This document shows, piece after piece, positions 54,224 through 63,217 of a stretch of 64,000 nt of DNA (its first letter is position 1; every line of letters begins with the position of its first letter). The notes under the pieces were generated by a model that was not told the DNA's origin, ran no database searches, and saw only the letters and a list, made by a program, of their open reading frames with translations. The stretch is from Flavobacteriales bacterium (GTDB taxonomy: Bacteria; Bacteroidota; Bacteroidia; Flavobacteriales_D; Parvicellaceae), in the NCBI GenBank assembly GCA_020635565.1, contig JACJZN010000007.1, positions 124,001 through 188,000 of the forward strand, in the 5' to 3' direction. A program made the translations under genes and the position numbers.

Positions 54224-55183
54224 ATGAAGTCTGTCGTCTTTTTTGCGGTTGTTTTATTCTTGTCCAGCTGTAAGGATAAGGAGAGCGTTGACGCATTTTC
54301 TGAAGAACAAATTCTCAAAGGAAAATTTCCATTTGAGTATTCGGAGAACATCCCAGAGGTAGACTTTGCATTTCCTTTTGATTATGATAAACATTATCAT
54401 TTGCTATACAAAGATGGTATTTTAGACACGCTTGATAAAGTTTATCTTGATTCGATGATGTATGTTTTGGAATATGAGCCTAGACTGAATATTCTCGCGT
54501 TTTTTGATGTCGATTCAACTGATAAGACAATTTGGAGGGTTTTGAATAAAGTCGAATGTGGGCATCATAACTTAGATGTTGTTGTTTATAAGGATAAACG
54601 AGAGCAAGTATTACCCTTAGAGGTATTTAATAGATGTTGTTGTGGTATTTGGAGTGATGAAGTTTTTGATATTGGAATTAACCCAGAAATTCAAGATATA
54701 TGGTTAGTTAATAATGAAATAGCTGAATTCGGAAATATGGATACAGTACAAAAAATTTATTACAATTTTTTAGAATCGAATTGGCATAAGTCAATGAATG
54801 TACAGATGATCGATTTGCAAAACATGGACAAATTCATGAGTGAATCTAGAGACTCTATAAAAGATGAAAAGAACAAAAGGTCTTTCGTTTCAAAGTTTAT
54901 GCAAGTACCAATGCATAGAAATACTTTTTTATCAGTTTCTACAGTATTGTACGCAGAAATTTCATTGAAAGAGTACTTTCAAATCCTGAACGGATTAGGT
55001 ATGATGGAAAAGAAGAGATTCGAAACGAAATACGGTAGTTTTTCTCAAGAATTATATGAATTCTTTTGTCCAAAGGTGGGGATTCTAAGAAGTCATTTAC
55101 CACCTGGTTTCAAGGATAATAAGGATTTAATGCCTCCTCCGCCTGAAATGGTGCCGCCATTGCCTACTAAAGAAGATAATTGA
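54224..55183 (+). CDS. Lipoprotein of unknown function
   Basis: The 319-residue product has a lipoprotein signal ending LFLSSCKDK. It contains a Cys-rich segment FNRCCCGIW and a Pro-rich C-terminus (MPPPPEMVPPLP). No family was recognised. It is a separate plus-strand unit, whose stop is next to the end of the convergent phosphatase gene (one base gap). Confidence 0.6.
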   Translation: MKSVVFFAVVLFLSSCKDKESVDAFSEEQILKGKFPFEYSENIPEVDFAFPFDYDKHYHLLYKDGILDTLDKVYLDSMMYVLEYEPRLNILAFFDVDSTDKTIWRVLNKVECGHHNLDVVVYKDKREQVLPLEVFNRCCCGIWSDEVFDIGINPEIQDIWLVNNEIAEFGNMDTVQKIYYNFLESNWHKSMNVQMIDLQNMDKFMSESRDSIKDEKNKRSFVSKFMQVPMHRNTFLSVSTVLYAEISLKEYFQILNGLGMMEKKRFETKYGSFSQELYEFFCPKVGILRSHLPPGFKDNKDLMPPPPEMVPPLPTKEDN

Positions 55184-55184
55184 A

Positions 55185-56537
55185 TTAGTACCCCAAATCT
55201 TTCATCTCCACAATAAAGGTGTCTTTCACCTTGCCGTTCGGTAATTTGAATTCAATGGTCAATTTAAGGTTGTCATTTGGGCCTGTAATTGAACATTTAC
55301 CATAGTTGTGTCGTGTAATGAAGAGATCATTCACTCGGTTTTCGGATTTACCTTCCGGACCCCATCCTCTGAATTTAGGTCTTGGACTTGAAATTGGGGA
55401 ACAGGTAATGTCATACAAAGGATAGCTGCCTTCTCGTTCCATTTTAGCTACTTCGGTGTGATGTCTGTCACCAGAAAAGAAGATCACTCCAGAGATTTTT
55501 TCCGCTTCCAGAAAATCGAAGAATTCTTTGCGCTCTTCAGGAAAATCTACGTACGATTCATGTCCTGGAGCTTTTTGGATCACCTGTGAACCGATAACAA
55601 TAATTTTAAAGGGAGCATTTGATGACTTCAGTCCTTCCTTCAACCATTCTAATTGCATATCTCCAAGCATCGCTGAACCATCATTGTTTCTGAAGGATCT
55701 TCCATCTGTCATAAAGATCTCGGCATTTCCTTTGGTGATTTTGTAGTAAATACCCTCAGGACCCTCTGCATCGGGATTGCACCACATGTCCTGAAAGATA
55801 TTCGTGGTTATTTCCTTTCCTTCAAATGAACCGTCCGAATTGTTTGGACCATAATCATGGTCATCCCAGGTGGTGTAATGTTCCATTCCGCATGTAAGGA
55901 AATTATCCAGTTTCTTCGTTTTTCTTACACCCACGTATCTTTTGTAAATACTGGCTGAATCCTTCAGATCATGATTAAGGATGAGGTAAATATTGTCCCC
56001 CAGCCATAGCATATGATCAGCATCCTCTCTAGCCATGGTATTATAGATTTTATTGACATTCCATGGACGGTAGATCTTCGAAAATCCTTTACCAATGTAA
56101 GCACAGGAACCGATCAAGAATTCATCGTAGTTGTGCTCTTCGTAGGGCACTATTTTCTGTTCATTGAACTCAACCACTTGACCATTTCCACTACTAAAAT
56201 CGATATAGATAGGGGCAAAAATTAGGGAGTCTCCTGCTGCTAAATCACTTGCCGGGAAACTGATTTTCCACGATTTATAACCTTTATAGATCTTGTCGGA
56301 GCTCAACAATTGATCGAATGTTGGATCAAGCGATTCTTCAATGATCTTATAATTTCCTTTTTGGTTAGAAATTCCCTCTCCTTTCTTGCCTGCGTATAAC
56401 CTGAACGCATTCTGGGTCATTACCCAATATTCTATTTCATTATCGCTCATATTGCCAAGCATTGGACCAGCAACGATCTGAGAAAAGGTTGGATAACTTA
56501 TAAGAAAGACAAAAAAGGAGAAGGCAATAAATCTCAT
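55185..56537 (-). CDS. PhoD-like alkaline phosphatase / phosphodiesterase
   Basis: The 450-residue protein has a signal peptide ending YPTFSQ, an N-terminal beta domain, and the PhoD-like metallophosphoesterase domain with MLWLGDNIYL, TTWDDHDYGPNNSDG, FKIIVIGSQV and SGDRHHTEV, which carry the metal-binding Asp and His. It should act in the periplasm or on the cell surface on phosphate esters or diesters. The start lies one base after the stop of the DUF4476 gene, so the two are co-transcribed. Confidence 0.9.
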   Translation of the reverse strand: MRFIAFSFFVFLISYPTFSQIVAGPMLGNMSDNEIEYWVMTQNAFRLYAGKKGEGISNQKGNYKIIEESLDPTFDQLLSSDKIYKGYKSWKISFPASDLAAGDSLIFAPIYIDFSSGNGQVVEFNEQKIVPYEEHNYDEFLIGSCAYIGKGFSKIYRPWNVNKIYNTMAREDADHMLWLGDNIYLILNHDLKDSASIYKRYVGVRKTKKLDNFLTCGMEHYTTWDDHDYGPNNSDGSFEGKEITTNIFQDMWCNPDAEGPEGIYYKITKGNAEIFMTDGRSFRNNDGSAMLGDMQLEWLKEGLKSSNAPFKIIVIGSQVIQKAPGHESYVDFPEERKEFFDFLEAEKISGVIFFSGDRHHTEVAKMEREGSYPLYDITCSPISSPRPKFRGWGPEGKSENRVNDLFITRHNYGKCSITGPNDNLKLTIEFKLPNGKVKDTFIVEMKDLGY

Positions 56538-56538
56538 C

Positions 56539-57651
56539 TTATTTGTTGATGAACTCGTTCAGTTCTTCTTTAGAGGAACTGTAGGTTAACACTTTATTCA
56601 CTTTGTAGTAATTGTCTACATCGTAAGTTCTTGAATATGCATACTTCGCAAAATCAAGTTTATCTTCTTCAAAATCGAACTGATTGCAGATCTCAACTAC
56701 TTGATCAGTAGTTAAACACTTATTCTTGGTAGCTTGTTTTGCCACATTCATTTTGTCTTCAGCAAATGATTCATCCTGAATAGCTGATACGATCGACTTC
56801 ACGCCAGACTCTGGAATCACGCATCCCGTTGATCCGGTGTAACCATCTACATAATAAACTGGTTGTGTAACAACAGGCTCAGGTTGAACGAACGCACTCT
56901 CTTGAACAGCATAATCACCCGTTGAAGTGGTTGTCGTGGTGGTTGTCGTGGTCGTAGTCACTGTAGCTGATTCATTGATATTCACATTTGAAGTTCCTCC
57001 CCCAGTTGCGTGATTCATCGTGGTAGAATTAACTGTCGTAGCTCCCATGCCATCATTGACGTTTACATTCATGTTTACGCTAACATTTTCTCCAGTACCC
57101 ATAGTCGTATTAGTTTCGGTAATGGAAGTATTCACTTGAGAGTTCGTAGGAACAGAGGTACTTGTCACTGTTGTAGTTTCTTCAACAACGGTTGTAGTGG
57201 TTGTTGTAGCCGGAGCACTGATCTGTGTAGAAGTTGCGTTATTAGAATAGTCAACCGCAGGGGTCGGCTCAACCGTTTGATAAACGATAATGTTTTGAGA
57301 AGCATCCGCTGTTGTTGTTCCCATTGGAACTTCTCCAAAGTACTTCAATTTGTATCCTTTCTTCGTCCATGAGATCTTCATTGTAGCCTCTACATTCATC
57401 TCCTGAAAATAGATCTGCTTATCTAATGAAGGAATGCTCTGATCTTTGAATATGATCTTGATCTGGTTAGCAGGGTTAGTTAACCCAGTGATTTTCACAT
57501 TGGTCTCCGGTTCAGCATTTTGTTTGATTCCATTCACAATAGCATAGAAAGGGGTTCCTTGCTCTGCGAAAATGATCAGATTGGAACTTTGTTGAGCTAA
57601 TCCGATTTGAGCCAATAAGGCCGCAGTAAAAAGTAGTAAAATTCTTTTCAT
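56539..57651 (-). CDS. Secreted Thr-rich protein with C-terminal DUF4476 domain
   Basis: The 370-residue protein has a signal peptide ending IGLAQ, an N-terminal domain of about 115 residues (KITGLTNPANQIKIIFKDQ), a long Thr/Asn/Val-rich linker at about 135-255 with a run of more than ten Thr, and a C-terminal DUF4476 domain (about 275-368, with CLTTDQVVEICNQFDFEEDKLDFA as the core; fragments VVEICNQFDFEEDKLDFA). Role unknown. The linker DNA is repetitive. It is the first gene of the operon with the PhoD-like phosphatase. Confidence 0.8.
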   Translation of the reverse strand: MKRILLLFTAALLAQIGLAQQSSNLIIFAEQGTPFYAIVNGIKQNAEPETNVKITGLTNPANQIKIIFKDQSIPSLDKQIYFQEMNVEATMKISWTKKGYKLKYFGEVPMGTTTADASQNIIVYQTVEPTPAVDYSNNATSTQISAPATTTTTTVVEETTTVTSTSVPTNSQVNTSITETNTTMGTGENVSVNMNVNVNDGMGATTVNSTTMNHATGGGTSNVNINESATVTTTTTTTTTTTSTGDYAVQESAFVQPEPVVTQPVYYVDGYTGSTGCVIPESGVKSIVSAIQDESFAEDKMNVAKQATKNKCLTTDQVVEICNQFDFEEDKLDFAKYAYSRTYDVDNYYKVNKVLTYSSSKEELNEFINK

Positions 57652-57773
57652 AAAATTCGTTTTGTGTTTTCGACATCGACCATTGCGATTTCTGTGCCAA
57701 ATTAGGTATAAATTGACGGAACTGGTTTAAAAAGAGTTGATTAGTTGATGAAGTGATCTAATTTTTATTTAAA

Positions 57774-58784
57774 TCAGGCCCAGACCTTACTTCCCTCCGA
57801 ACAATTTTTGCAAATGTCGATCTCCTCGCGGTTGGTAAGAAGAGCTTTTCGGAAGTGATGATAGTCCTTATTTTTCCAAATGTCATTAAAGTCAACGAAC
57901 TGCATATTACCTAATTTATGCTTGGCATCCTTATCGAAACAACAGGGTACAATGCTTCCGTCCCAAGTGATGACAGCACTACTCCACATACGCCAGCAGT
58001 GATTACTCATCTTGTTTTTTAATCGAAATGTACCGTTCGGCATTTTTTTATATCTACTGTATTTTTCGTTGGTAGGGATCAGTAGATTTCCATTCTCATA
58101 CTCATAGACTTGGGCGGTTTTGAATCTGATCTCATCCACCCCCATTTCAGCAGCTAATTTTTTAGCGTCTTCTATTTGATGTTCATTTGGTTTTACGACT
58201 AAGTATTGAAAGATAATATGTGGAAACTGACTCCTATTTTCCTTTTTTGCCGCAATCATATTTCGGGTTCCTTCCAATACTTTTTCTAATGATCCTTCTC
58301 TACGATATTGCTCATAGGTTTCTTGGGTTGTTCCATCAATTGAGACGATTAGTCTTTTCAATCCAGATCTTAAAACCTTCTTGCAAGCATCGGGAGAAAG
58401 GAAATGAGCATTGGTAGAGGTCGCTGTATAAATCCCTTTTTCGTTAGCATAAGCGATAAGATCAAAAATATTCTTATTGATAAATGGCTCTCCCTGAAAA
58501 TAGAAGTTGATGTATGCTAAATTGGGTCCCAATTCATCGATGATTTTCTTATTGAGGTCGGCTTTCATCTTGCCTGTGGGACGGGTAAATTGCTTTAACC
58601 CGCTTGGACATTCCGGGCAGCCTAAATTACAGGCAGTGGTAGGTTCGATAGATAGTGCCAATGGCTTTCCCCAAATAATTGGGCGTTTAAATATTCTAGA
58701 GATCCAGAAGCTCTTGTACAGCAAAAATCCATTCCAAACTTTTCGGAAGGTTAACATTTTAAGGATCTGAGTTTGCGCAGACAT
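57774..58784 (-). CDS. Radical SAM protein with SPASM domain
   Basis: From ATG at 58784 the protein is 336 residues; an upstream start at 58832 is possible. The radical SAM cluster motif is CNLGCPECPSG (CxxxCxxC), preceded by LSIEPTTA. A SPASM domain with further Cys residues near the C-terminus (IVPCCFDKDAKHKLGN and IDICKNCSEGSKVWA) binds one or two auxiliary 4Fe-4S clusters. Such proteins modify peptides or carbohydrate intermediates. No precursor peptide gene was found nearby. It follows the SpoIIE phosphatase gene on the same strand. Confidence 0.9.
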   Translation of the reverse strand: MSAQTQILKMLTFRKVWNGFLLYKSFWISRIFKRPIIWGKPLALSIEPTTACNLGCPECPSGLKQFTRPTGKMKADLNKKIIDELGPNLAYINFYFQGEPFINKNIFDLIAYANEKGIYTATSTNAHFLSPDACKKVLRSGLKRLIVSIDGTTQETYEQYRREGSLEKVLEGTRNMIAAKKENRSQFPHIIFQYLVVKPNEHQIEDAKKLAAEMGVDEIRFKTAQVYEYENGNLLIPTNEKYSRYKKMPNGTFRLKNKMSNHCWRMWSSAVITWDGSIVPCCFDKDAKHKLGNMQFVDFNDIWKNKDYHHFRKALLTNREEIDICKNCSEGSKVWA

Positions 58785-58861
58785 ATCACACCAAAGATAG
58801 TGTATTGAAATACCTCTTTGGTAAAGAAACAACTAGTATTTTGATAAGGATGATCTGTTCA

Positions 58862-60877
58862 CTATTTGAATTGCAGACCTATCATACAAATATCATCCAT
58901 TTGTTCTAGGTCTCCTTTCCATTCCTGTAAAGCATTTTCGAAAGAGGATCCTTGATTATCCATGGAAAGAGACGCATATTGAACAATCATATCTTTTAGG
59001 TTTTTAGTCTTGAACTTTTTTTGTTTCTCTCCTCCGAATTGATCTTGAAATCCATCACTGAAGAGGTAGAACCTATCTTGTTCCATCACCTCAATGATAT
59101 GATTCGTAAACGGTTGTTCAACAGCATGTCTACCTATTGGTTGTTTGTCAGCTTTTATTTCTTTTATTTCTCCATTTTTCGACAAGATCCACAAAGGGTT
59201 ATTGGCTCCAGCCCAATAAAGTTTTCCTGAGTTTGGATCATAGGCACAGAGGCTAATATCCATCCCGTCTTTTACTTCTTCTGAGCCTTTGGCAAATTGG
59301 CTCACAACGATCTCCCTTGTTCGATCCAGGATTTCGTTTGGATAAACGCAACCATCTTCAAGAAGTGATTTGCTTAGTGCATTGGCACAGACTACACTCA
59401 CCATTGCACCTGGCACACCGTGTCCCGTGCAGTCAGCAGCCGCGATGTAAATTAAGCCGTTGTGATATTCAAACCAATAAAAATCGCCTGCGACAATATC
59501 TTTTGGAATATAGAGCACAAAACTATCCTTGAGATTAGCTTTAATATCTTTCACGTCCGGTAGAATAGCATTTTGCAGTCTCTTGGCGTAATGTATAGAA
59601 TCTGTAATTTCCTTGTTTTTTTCTTCTACTTGAGCCTTTTGATCAGAGATTTCAAGGTTTTTCTTTTCTACCTCGAGTTTTTGGTTGTTGATAATAGTGT
59701 TGTCTTTTTTGATTCTTTTATACGCTAAGAATACAAACACTAAACCTACTCCAACTAATACAAAAATGACCACAAAATAAAGTTGGATCCTTTTTCCTTG
59801 CTCCAGTTCTAAGTTCGACTTCTCTAACTCGAGCGCATTCTTTTCATTGATCAGGTCCTGTTCTTTGATCTGTGCTACATTAAGATCGATTTCTTTCTTT
59901 AATTGAGCATTCTGCTCTGCGTCAGAGATCTTCTTTTTTTCAATGTCCCAAAACACCTTTGAAAGTTTATACAATTCCTCCCATGACTTTTCTTTTTCCA
60001 ATAGCGGTAAATAAAAACTCAGTACATCGTGAAGTTCCTTTTCCAGATGATATTCCTGAGCATATTTTGCACCTTCTTCTCCGGTTTTTAGCGCTTTTTC
60101 ATTTTGACCAGTTTCGGAATATTGCCTGACCATTAACGCGTAGATATATGCAACCCTTTCCTTATCATCACCATTTATATAATGAGCTAGAGCTTCCTCC
60201 AGAATCTGTTCGGTTTTAGCATAATCACCAATATAGTTGTAATGATTGATTGAGTTAAAATTGAAGCTAAACTCATCAATGTGTTCTTTGAATTCAACGC
60301 TCTTTTCATAATATAATTCGGCTGAATCTTTTTGATCGCTTTCGTAATATGTTTCAGAAATTCTTAATAGAAAGCTACCCGTTTCAACAGGATTACCATC
60401 AGCGAAGCTCAGTCCTTCTTTGAAAAAATTGATCCCTTCATTCTCTTTATTGGTAATAACTGAAAAATAACCTAGAAAGAAATATGCCCTGCAAATTCCT
60501 GTAGTGTCGTTAACTTCTAGGTACGTTTTTTTTCCATGATCGGCATAAACGAGTGCTTTATCATATTCCCCAAAATTTGAAAAGTAAGTTGCTGAAACAT
60601 TCAGAAGTAACTCTCCTTTTTTTGCCGAAGATTTTAATGCGTTTGCTAATTCACCTGCATGATCAAGATAACTATAGGCATCCACCTGATTGCCAAGTGC
60701 GAGATAGATCTGGGTTACATGAAGACAAGTCGAGACTTTCTCTGGATTGCTGTGTTCAAGTTTGTCAAATTGGGAGATGGTAGAATCTAATTTATGGAAC
60801 AATTTGGCTGAATCTACCTGACCAAAATGATCAAATGAGATGAAAACCAACACCATTAGGAAAACTAGTGACCGCAT
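58862..60877 (-). CDS. TPR protein with SpoIIE-type phosphatase domain
   Basis: The 671-residue protein has a signal peptide ending DHFGQV, about eight TPR-like helical repeats facing the periplasm (about 20-330), a membrane helix (FVVIFVLVGVGLVFVFLAY at about 370-390), a coiled coil (about 395-430), and a cytoplasmic PP2C-like SpoIIE domain (about 450-670) with DFYWFEYH, AADCTGHGVPGAMVS and DGFQDQFGG. It probably senses something outside and dephosphorylates a cytoplasmic target, such as an anti-sigma antagonist. No antagonist gene is adjacent; the downstream gene is radical SAM. Confidence 0.9.
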   Translation of the reverse strand: MRSLVFLMVLVFISFDHFGQVDSAKLFHKLDSTISQFDKLEHSNPEKVSTCLHVTQIYLALGNQVDAYSYLDHAGELANALKSSAKKGELLLNVSATYFSNFGEYDKALVYADHGKKTYLEVNDTTGICRAYFFLGYFSVITNKENEGINFFKEGLSFADGNPVETGSFLLRISETYYESDQKDSAELYYEKSVEFKEHIDEFSFNFNSINHYNYIGDYAKTEQILEEALAHYINGDDKERVAYIYALMVRQYSETGQNEKALKTGEEGAKYAQEYHLEKELHDVLSFYLPLLEKEKSWEELYKLSKVFWDIEKKKISDAEQNAQLKKEIDLNVAQIKEQDLINEKNALELEKSNLELEQGKRIQLYFVVIFVLVGVGLVFVFLAYKRIKKDNTIINNQKLEVEKKNLEISDQKAQVEEKNKEITDSIHYAKRLQNAILPDVKDIKANLKDSFVLYIPKDIVAGDFYWFEYHNGLIYIAAADCTGHGVPGAMVSVVCANALSKSLLEDGCVYPNEILDRTREIVVSQFAKGSEEVKDGMDISLCAYDPNSGKLYWAGANNPLWILSKNGEIKEIKADKQPIGRHAVEQPFTNHIIEVMEQDRFYLFSDGFQDQFGGEKQKKFKTKNLKDMIVQYASLSMDNQGSSFENALQEWKGDLEQMDDICMIGLQFK

Positions 60878-61010
60878 AAGAGAAGTTTGTGCCGTAAATA
60901 TAATTAGTAACCCCGGTCTGAAGTGAATTTGAGAATATTTTTTACAACGTATTCATTTTACGTTGTGGTGTTTCACCTTTGTAATGTCAAACAATTTAAA
61001 CGACACAAAA

Positions 61011-61322
61011 ATGAAGGCAAAAGATCTACAAGAGTTATTGGATAATGGAAATGTTTTAACCCCAGAACACATTGTTTATGAAGCAAATGACGATGCCATG
61101 TTATTTTATTTTTCAGTTGAAAAAGCGGGCAAGCCGTATCATAGTAAAGCTACCATTGACTGGTCGGGTTTGAATTGGATCATTTCAAAATGTGCTCAAT
61201 CTGGATTGGATCTATATGATGAATTATCTTCAAAATTATTCGATTCATTCGATAAGATTAGAGAATACTCTTTTCAAAAAGTTGCTTTCGTTGAGGCCTT
61301 CGAAGATCAACAAGCAGCGTAA
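61011..61322 (+). CDS. Small protein of unknown function, partner of HIRAN gene
   Basis: The product from ATG at 61011 (MKAKDLQELLDNG) is 103 residues, acidic, with no signal or membrane segment. A start at 60984 (MSNNLNDTKMK) is equally possible. It contains ATIDWSGLNWIISKCAQ and a helical C-terminus ending DQQAA. No family was recognised. It lies 24 bases before the HIRAN gene and is probably co-transcribed with it. A CACCTTTG box at 60973-60980 is one base off the TAnnTTTG -7 element. Confidence 0.6.
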   Translation: MKAKDLQELLDNGNVLTPEHIVYEANDDAMLFYFSVEKAGKPYHSKATIDWSGLNWIISKCAQSGLDLYDELSSKLFDSFDKIREYSFQKVAFVEAFEDQQAA

Positions 61323-61346
61323 TCATTAATAATAAATTAGATAGCC

Positions 61347-61706
61347 ATGAGAAAATACGACTTATACGCAAACGTTAGTACATCATCAATTGTTCAACCG
61401 CTACCTCAACTGGGAATCCTAACACATGTAGAGGAATTGACCAGATATGATATGATCTATGTGTCCCATAAAATGCAAAATGGCGTTGAACTTTTATTGA
61501 AGAAGGACGAACAAAGGTCTTGGGATGAGAATGCGTTGGCGATCTATTACAAAGGATTTAAACTGGGCTATGTTTCCAAAAAGACGAGTGAAATGGTTCG
61601 AAAGTTTCTGGATAAGGGCAATGAGATAAAAGCGACAGTTAAGTCTTTGAGCAAAAATCGATTTTTACCTACTCAGGAAATGGACATTCAGATCTATGTG
61701 ATGTAG
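61347..61706 (+). CDS. Stand-alone HIRAN domain protein
   Basis: The 119-residue cytoplasmic protein has the HIRAN signature LLLKKDEQRSWDENALAIYY and GFKLGYVSKKTSEMVRKFLDKG. In eukaryotic HLTF and Rad5 the HIRAN domain binds 3' DNA ends; bacterial stand-alone versions are mostly uncharacterised. Here it is not fused to a helicase and is paired with a small gene. It may bind DNA, but the sequence alone does not show this. Confidence 0.78.
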   Translation: MRKYDLYANVSTSSIVQPLPQLGILTHVEELTRYDMIYVSHKMQNGVELLLKKDEQRSWDENALAIYYKGFKLGYVSKKTSEMVRKFLDKGNEIKATVKSLSKNRFLPTQEMDIQIYVM

Positions 61707-61713
61707 AATATAT

Positions 61714-61739
61714 TTTGTCTATTTTCGTTGATAGACAAA
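61714..61739 (+). promoter_or_regulatory. Hairpin ending at the start codon of the next gene
   Basis: TTTGTCTAT (61714-61722) and ATAGACAAA (61731-61739) form a perfect nine-base inverted repeat with an eight-base loop; the last A is the first base of the ATG. There is no T tract, so it is not a terminator. It could be an operator or an RNA hairpin blocking translation. Confidence 0.5.
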
Positions 61740-62515
61740 TGATTAGATCAATACTTTATATTTTCTTGTTGCTTATTCCTTTCGTTGCTTTAAGTACTGA
61801 GAAGGATTCGCTGAAGGATTCGAAGATTCACTTTTCAGGACATGCTGCTGCCTATTCGCTCATTCAAACAAATGAAAGGTCTTTTATTAATTCGAATCAA
61901 CCATATGTGGTACAGGAAGATTGGCGAAATCACTTTAATTTGATTTCGGGAGTAACCCTTGAATGGAAAAAATTAGTGTTTTCATATAGTAATGGAATTA
62001 TAACCGGTACTCTTCAGAGAAACTTCATTTTTGAAAATAAAGATCAAGCATTGAGTTTAGGTAATGACATCTGGGACTATCAAGTCAATCATACGATTCT
62101 TAACGCTTCTACGCTAACCTTTGTGTTAAATTTCGGTAGGAGGTTCAACCTTCCAAGAACTAGACTTAACATAATTCCTTTTATTGGTGTAAGAGCAAAT
62201 TATACTTTTTCACGAAGTAAAGAGTTTGCTTATTCTGGATTTGCTGGAGACCATGTTTATGACATCCAAATCGTTGAAGTTGAATTAAATCCAAACCGAA
62301 GAATGAATTATGTTCCAACAATGGGAATTGATATCTTTCATTCATTCCGATTTGGAGAAGTTGGATTGTCAATGCATTTGTCAAGTGTATATTTCAATTA
62401 CGACAGTTACTTCTATACATCAAGGGCTTATGCCTTTAGTGATGATAGTGGATGGGTTTTAAATGCAAAGAACTTTCTTGGGCTTGGTTTGAAGTATAAA
62501 TTTTATTTCAATTAA
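61739..62515 (+). CDS. Envelope protein, possible outer-membrane barrel
   Basis: From ATG at 61739 (MIRSILYIFLLLIPFVALS) the protein is 258 residues with a signal peptide. The rest has alternating aromatic/polar strands (FSYSNGIITGTLQRNFIF, LNFGRRFNLPRTRLNIIPFIG) and ends LGLGLKYKFYFN, the terminal aromatic pattern of outer-membrane beta-barrels. A TTG at 61715 would add eight residues and is unlikely. The next gene overlaps by one base (TAATG). Confidence 0.65.
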   Translation: MIRSILYIFLLLIPFVALSTEKDSLKDSKIHFSGHAAAYSLIQTNERSFINSNQPYVVQEDWRNHFNLISGVTLEWKKLVFSYSNGIITGTLQRNFIFENKDQALSLGNDIWDYQVNHTILNASTLTFVLNFGRRFNLPRTRLNIIPFIGVRANYTFSRSKEFAYSGFAGDHVYDIQIVEVELNPNRRMNYVPTMGIDIFHSFRFGEVGLSMHLSSVYFNYDSYFYTSRAYAFSDDSGWVLNAKNFLGLGLKYKFYFN

Positions 62516-63147
62516 TGAGACTTTTTGGAATTGTCATACTTATCCTCGTGTTGTTTTCTTGTAAAAAGGAAAGTGGAGAAGAAAGAAATTCTCTTTGGTT
62601 AAAATGTGCAATAAATGATACTGACTATCTCATAGAATCAAATGAAGGAAAGGGAATATATGCAGATTCTCGTTATATTATTGATTATGACAACACAGGA
62701 TCTGATTCGATAACCGCTCTACTTATGGCTTATTGTTTAGACAATAATCATGATTATGTTTTTGTGACTATCCGAAAAACTCTTCCTCCTGCTTTTTATG
62801 ATTCAATTTCCTCTCAAGTAGAATTCAAGAGTTATGATGATTTTAGAGACGCATTTCCGATAGGAGATGTTCCATTTGTAACATTGAACAACGACATTGA
62901 AGATGGTGTAATAATTGAGTATCAAAGCGACAACGGTGTTAGAATGAGCTCAGGAAATGATGACTTTCAACATTCTAATTTTGTAAATTGTAGTTTTAGG
63001 ATCACATCCACGGAAAGGTTTTATTCCTTTCGGCATGAAAAAGATGGGTTACGTGTTTTCGCAAATTTTGAAGCTACGCTCTACAATGGACAAGGTGATT
63101 CTATTCGAATAGAAGACGCAGATTGCGCATTACTTTTCGTTCCCTAA
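62515..63147 (+). CDS. Lipoprotein of unknown function
   Basis: The 210-residue protein has a lipoprotein signal ending LVLFSCKKE, followed by an acidic beta-rich domain. It begins on the stop of the previous gene (TAATG) and so is translated with it. The segment VNCSFRITSTERF near the C-terminus and the closing DADCALLFVP resemble strands of jelly-roll-like domains in Bacteroidota lipoproteins. No function can be assigned. Confidence 0.65.
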   Translation: MRLFGIVILILVLFSCKKESGEERNSLWLKCAINDTDYLIESNEGKGIYADSRYIIDYDNTGSDSITALLMAYCLDNNHDYVFVTIRKTLPPAFYDSISSQVEFKSYDDFRDAFPIGDVPFVTLNNDIEDGVIIEYQSDNGVRMSSGNDDFQHSNFVNCSFRITSTERFYSFRHEKDGLRVFANFEATLYNGQGDSIRIEDADCALLFVP

Positions 63148-63217
63148 TCCATTGGTGAGTTATACTAAATAGCAATATCCTCTTCTGGTTTTTCGTTGTA
63201 TCTTCGTTTTTCTGAAG

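Noticed and set aside
57010..57372. Cys/Arg-rich frame on the plus strand opposite the DUF4476 gene
   Set aside because: It is an antisense shadow of the Thr-rich tract with low-complexity composition and no supporting signals.
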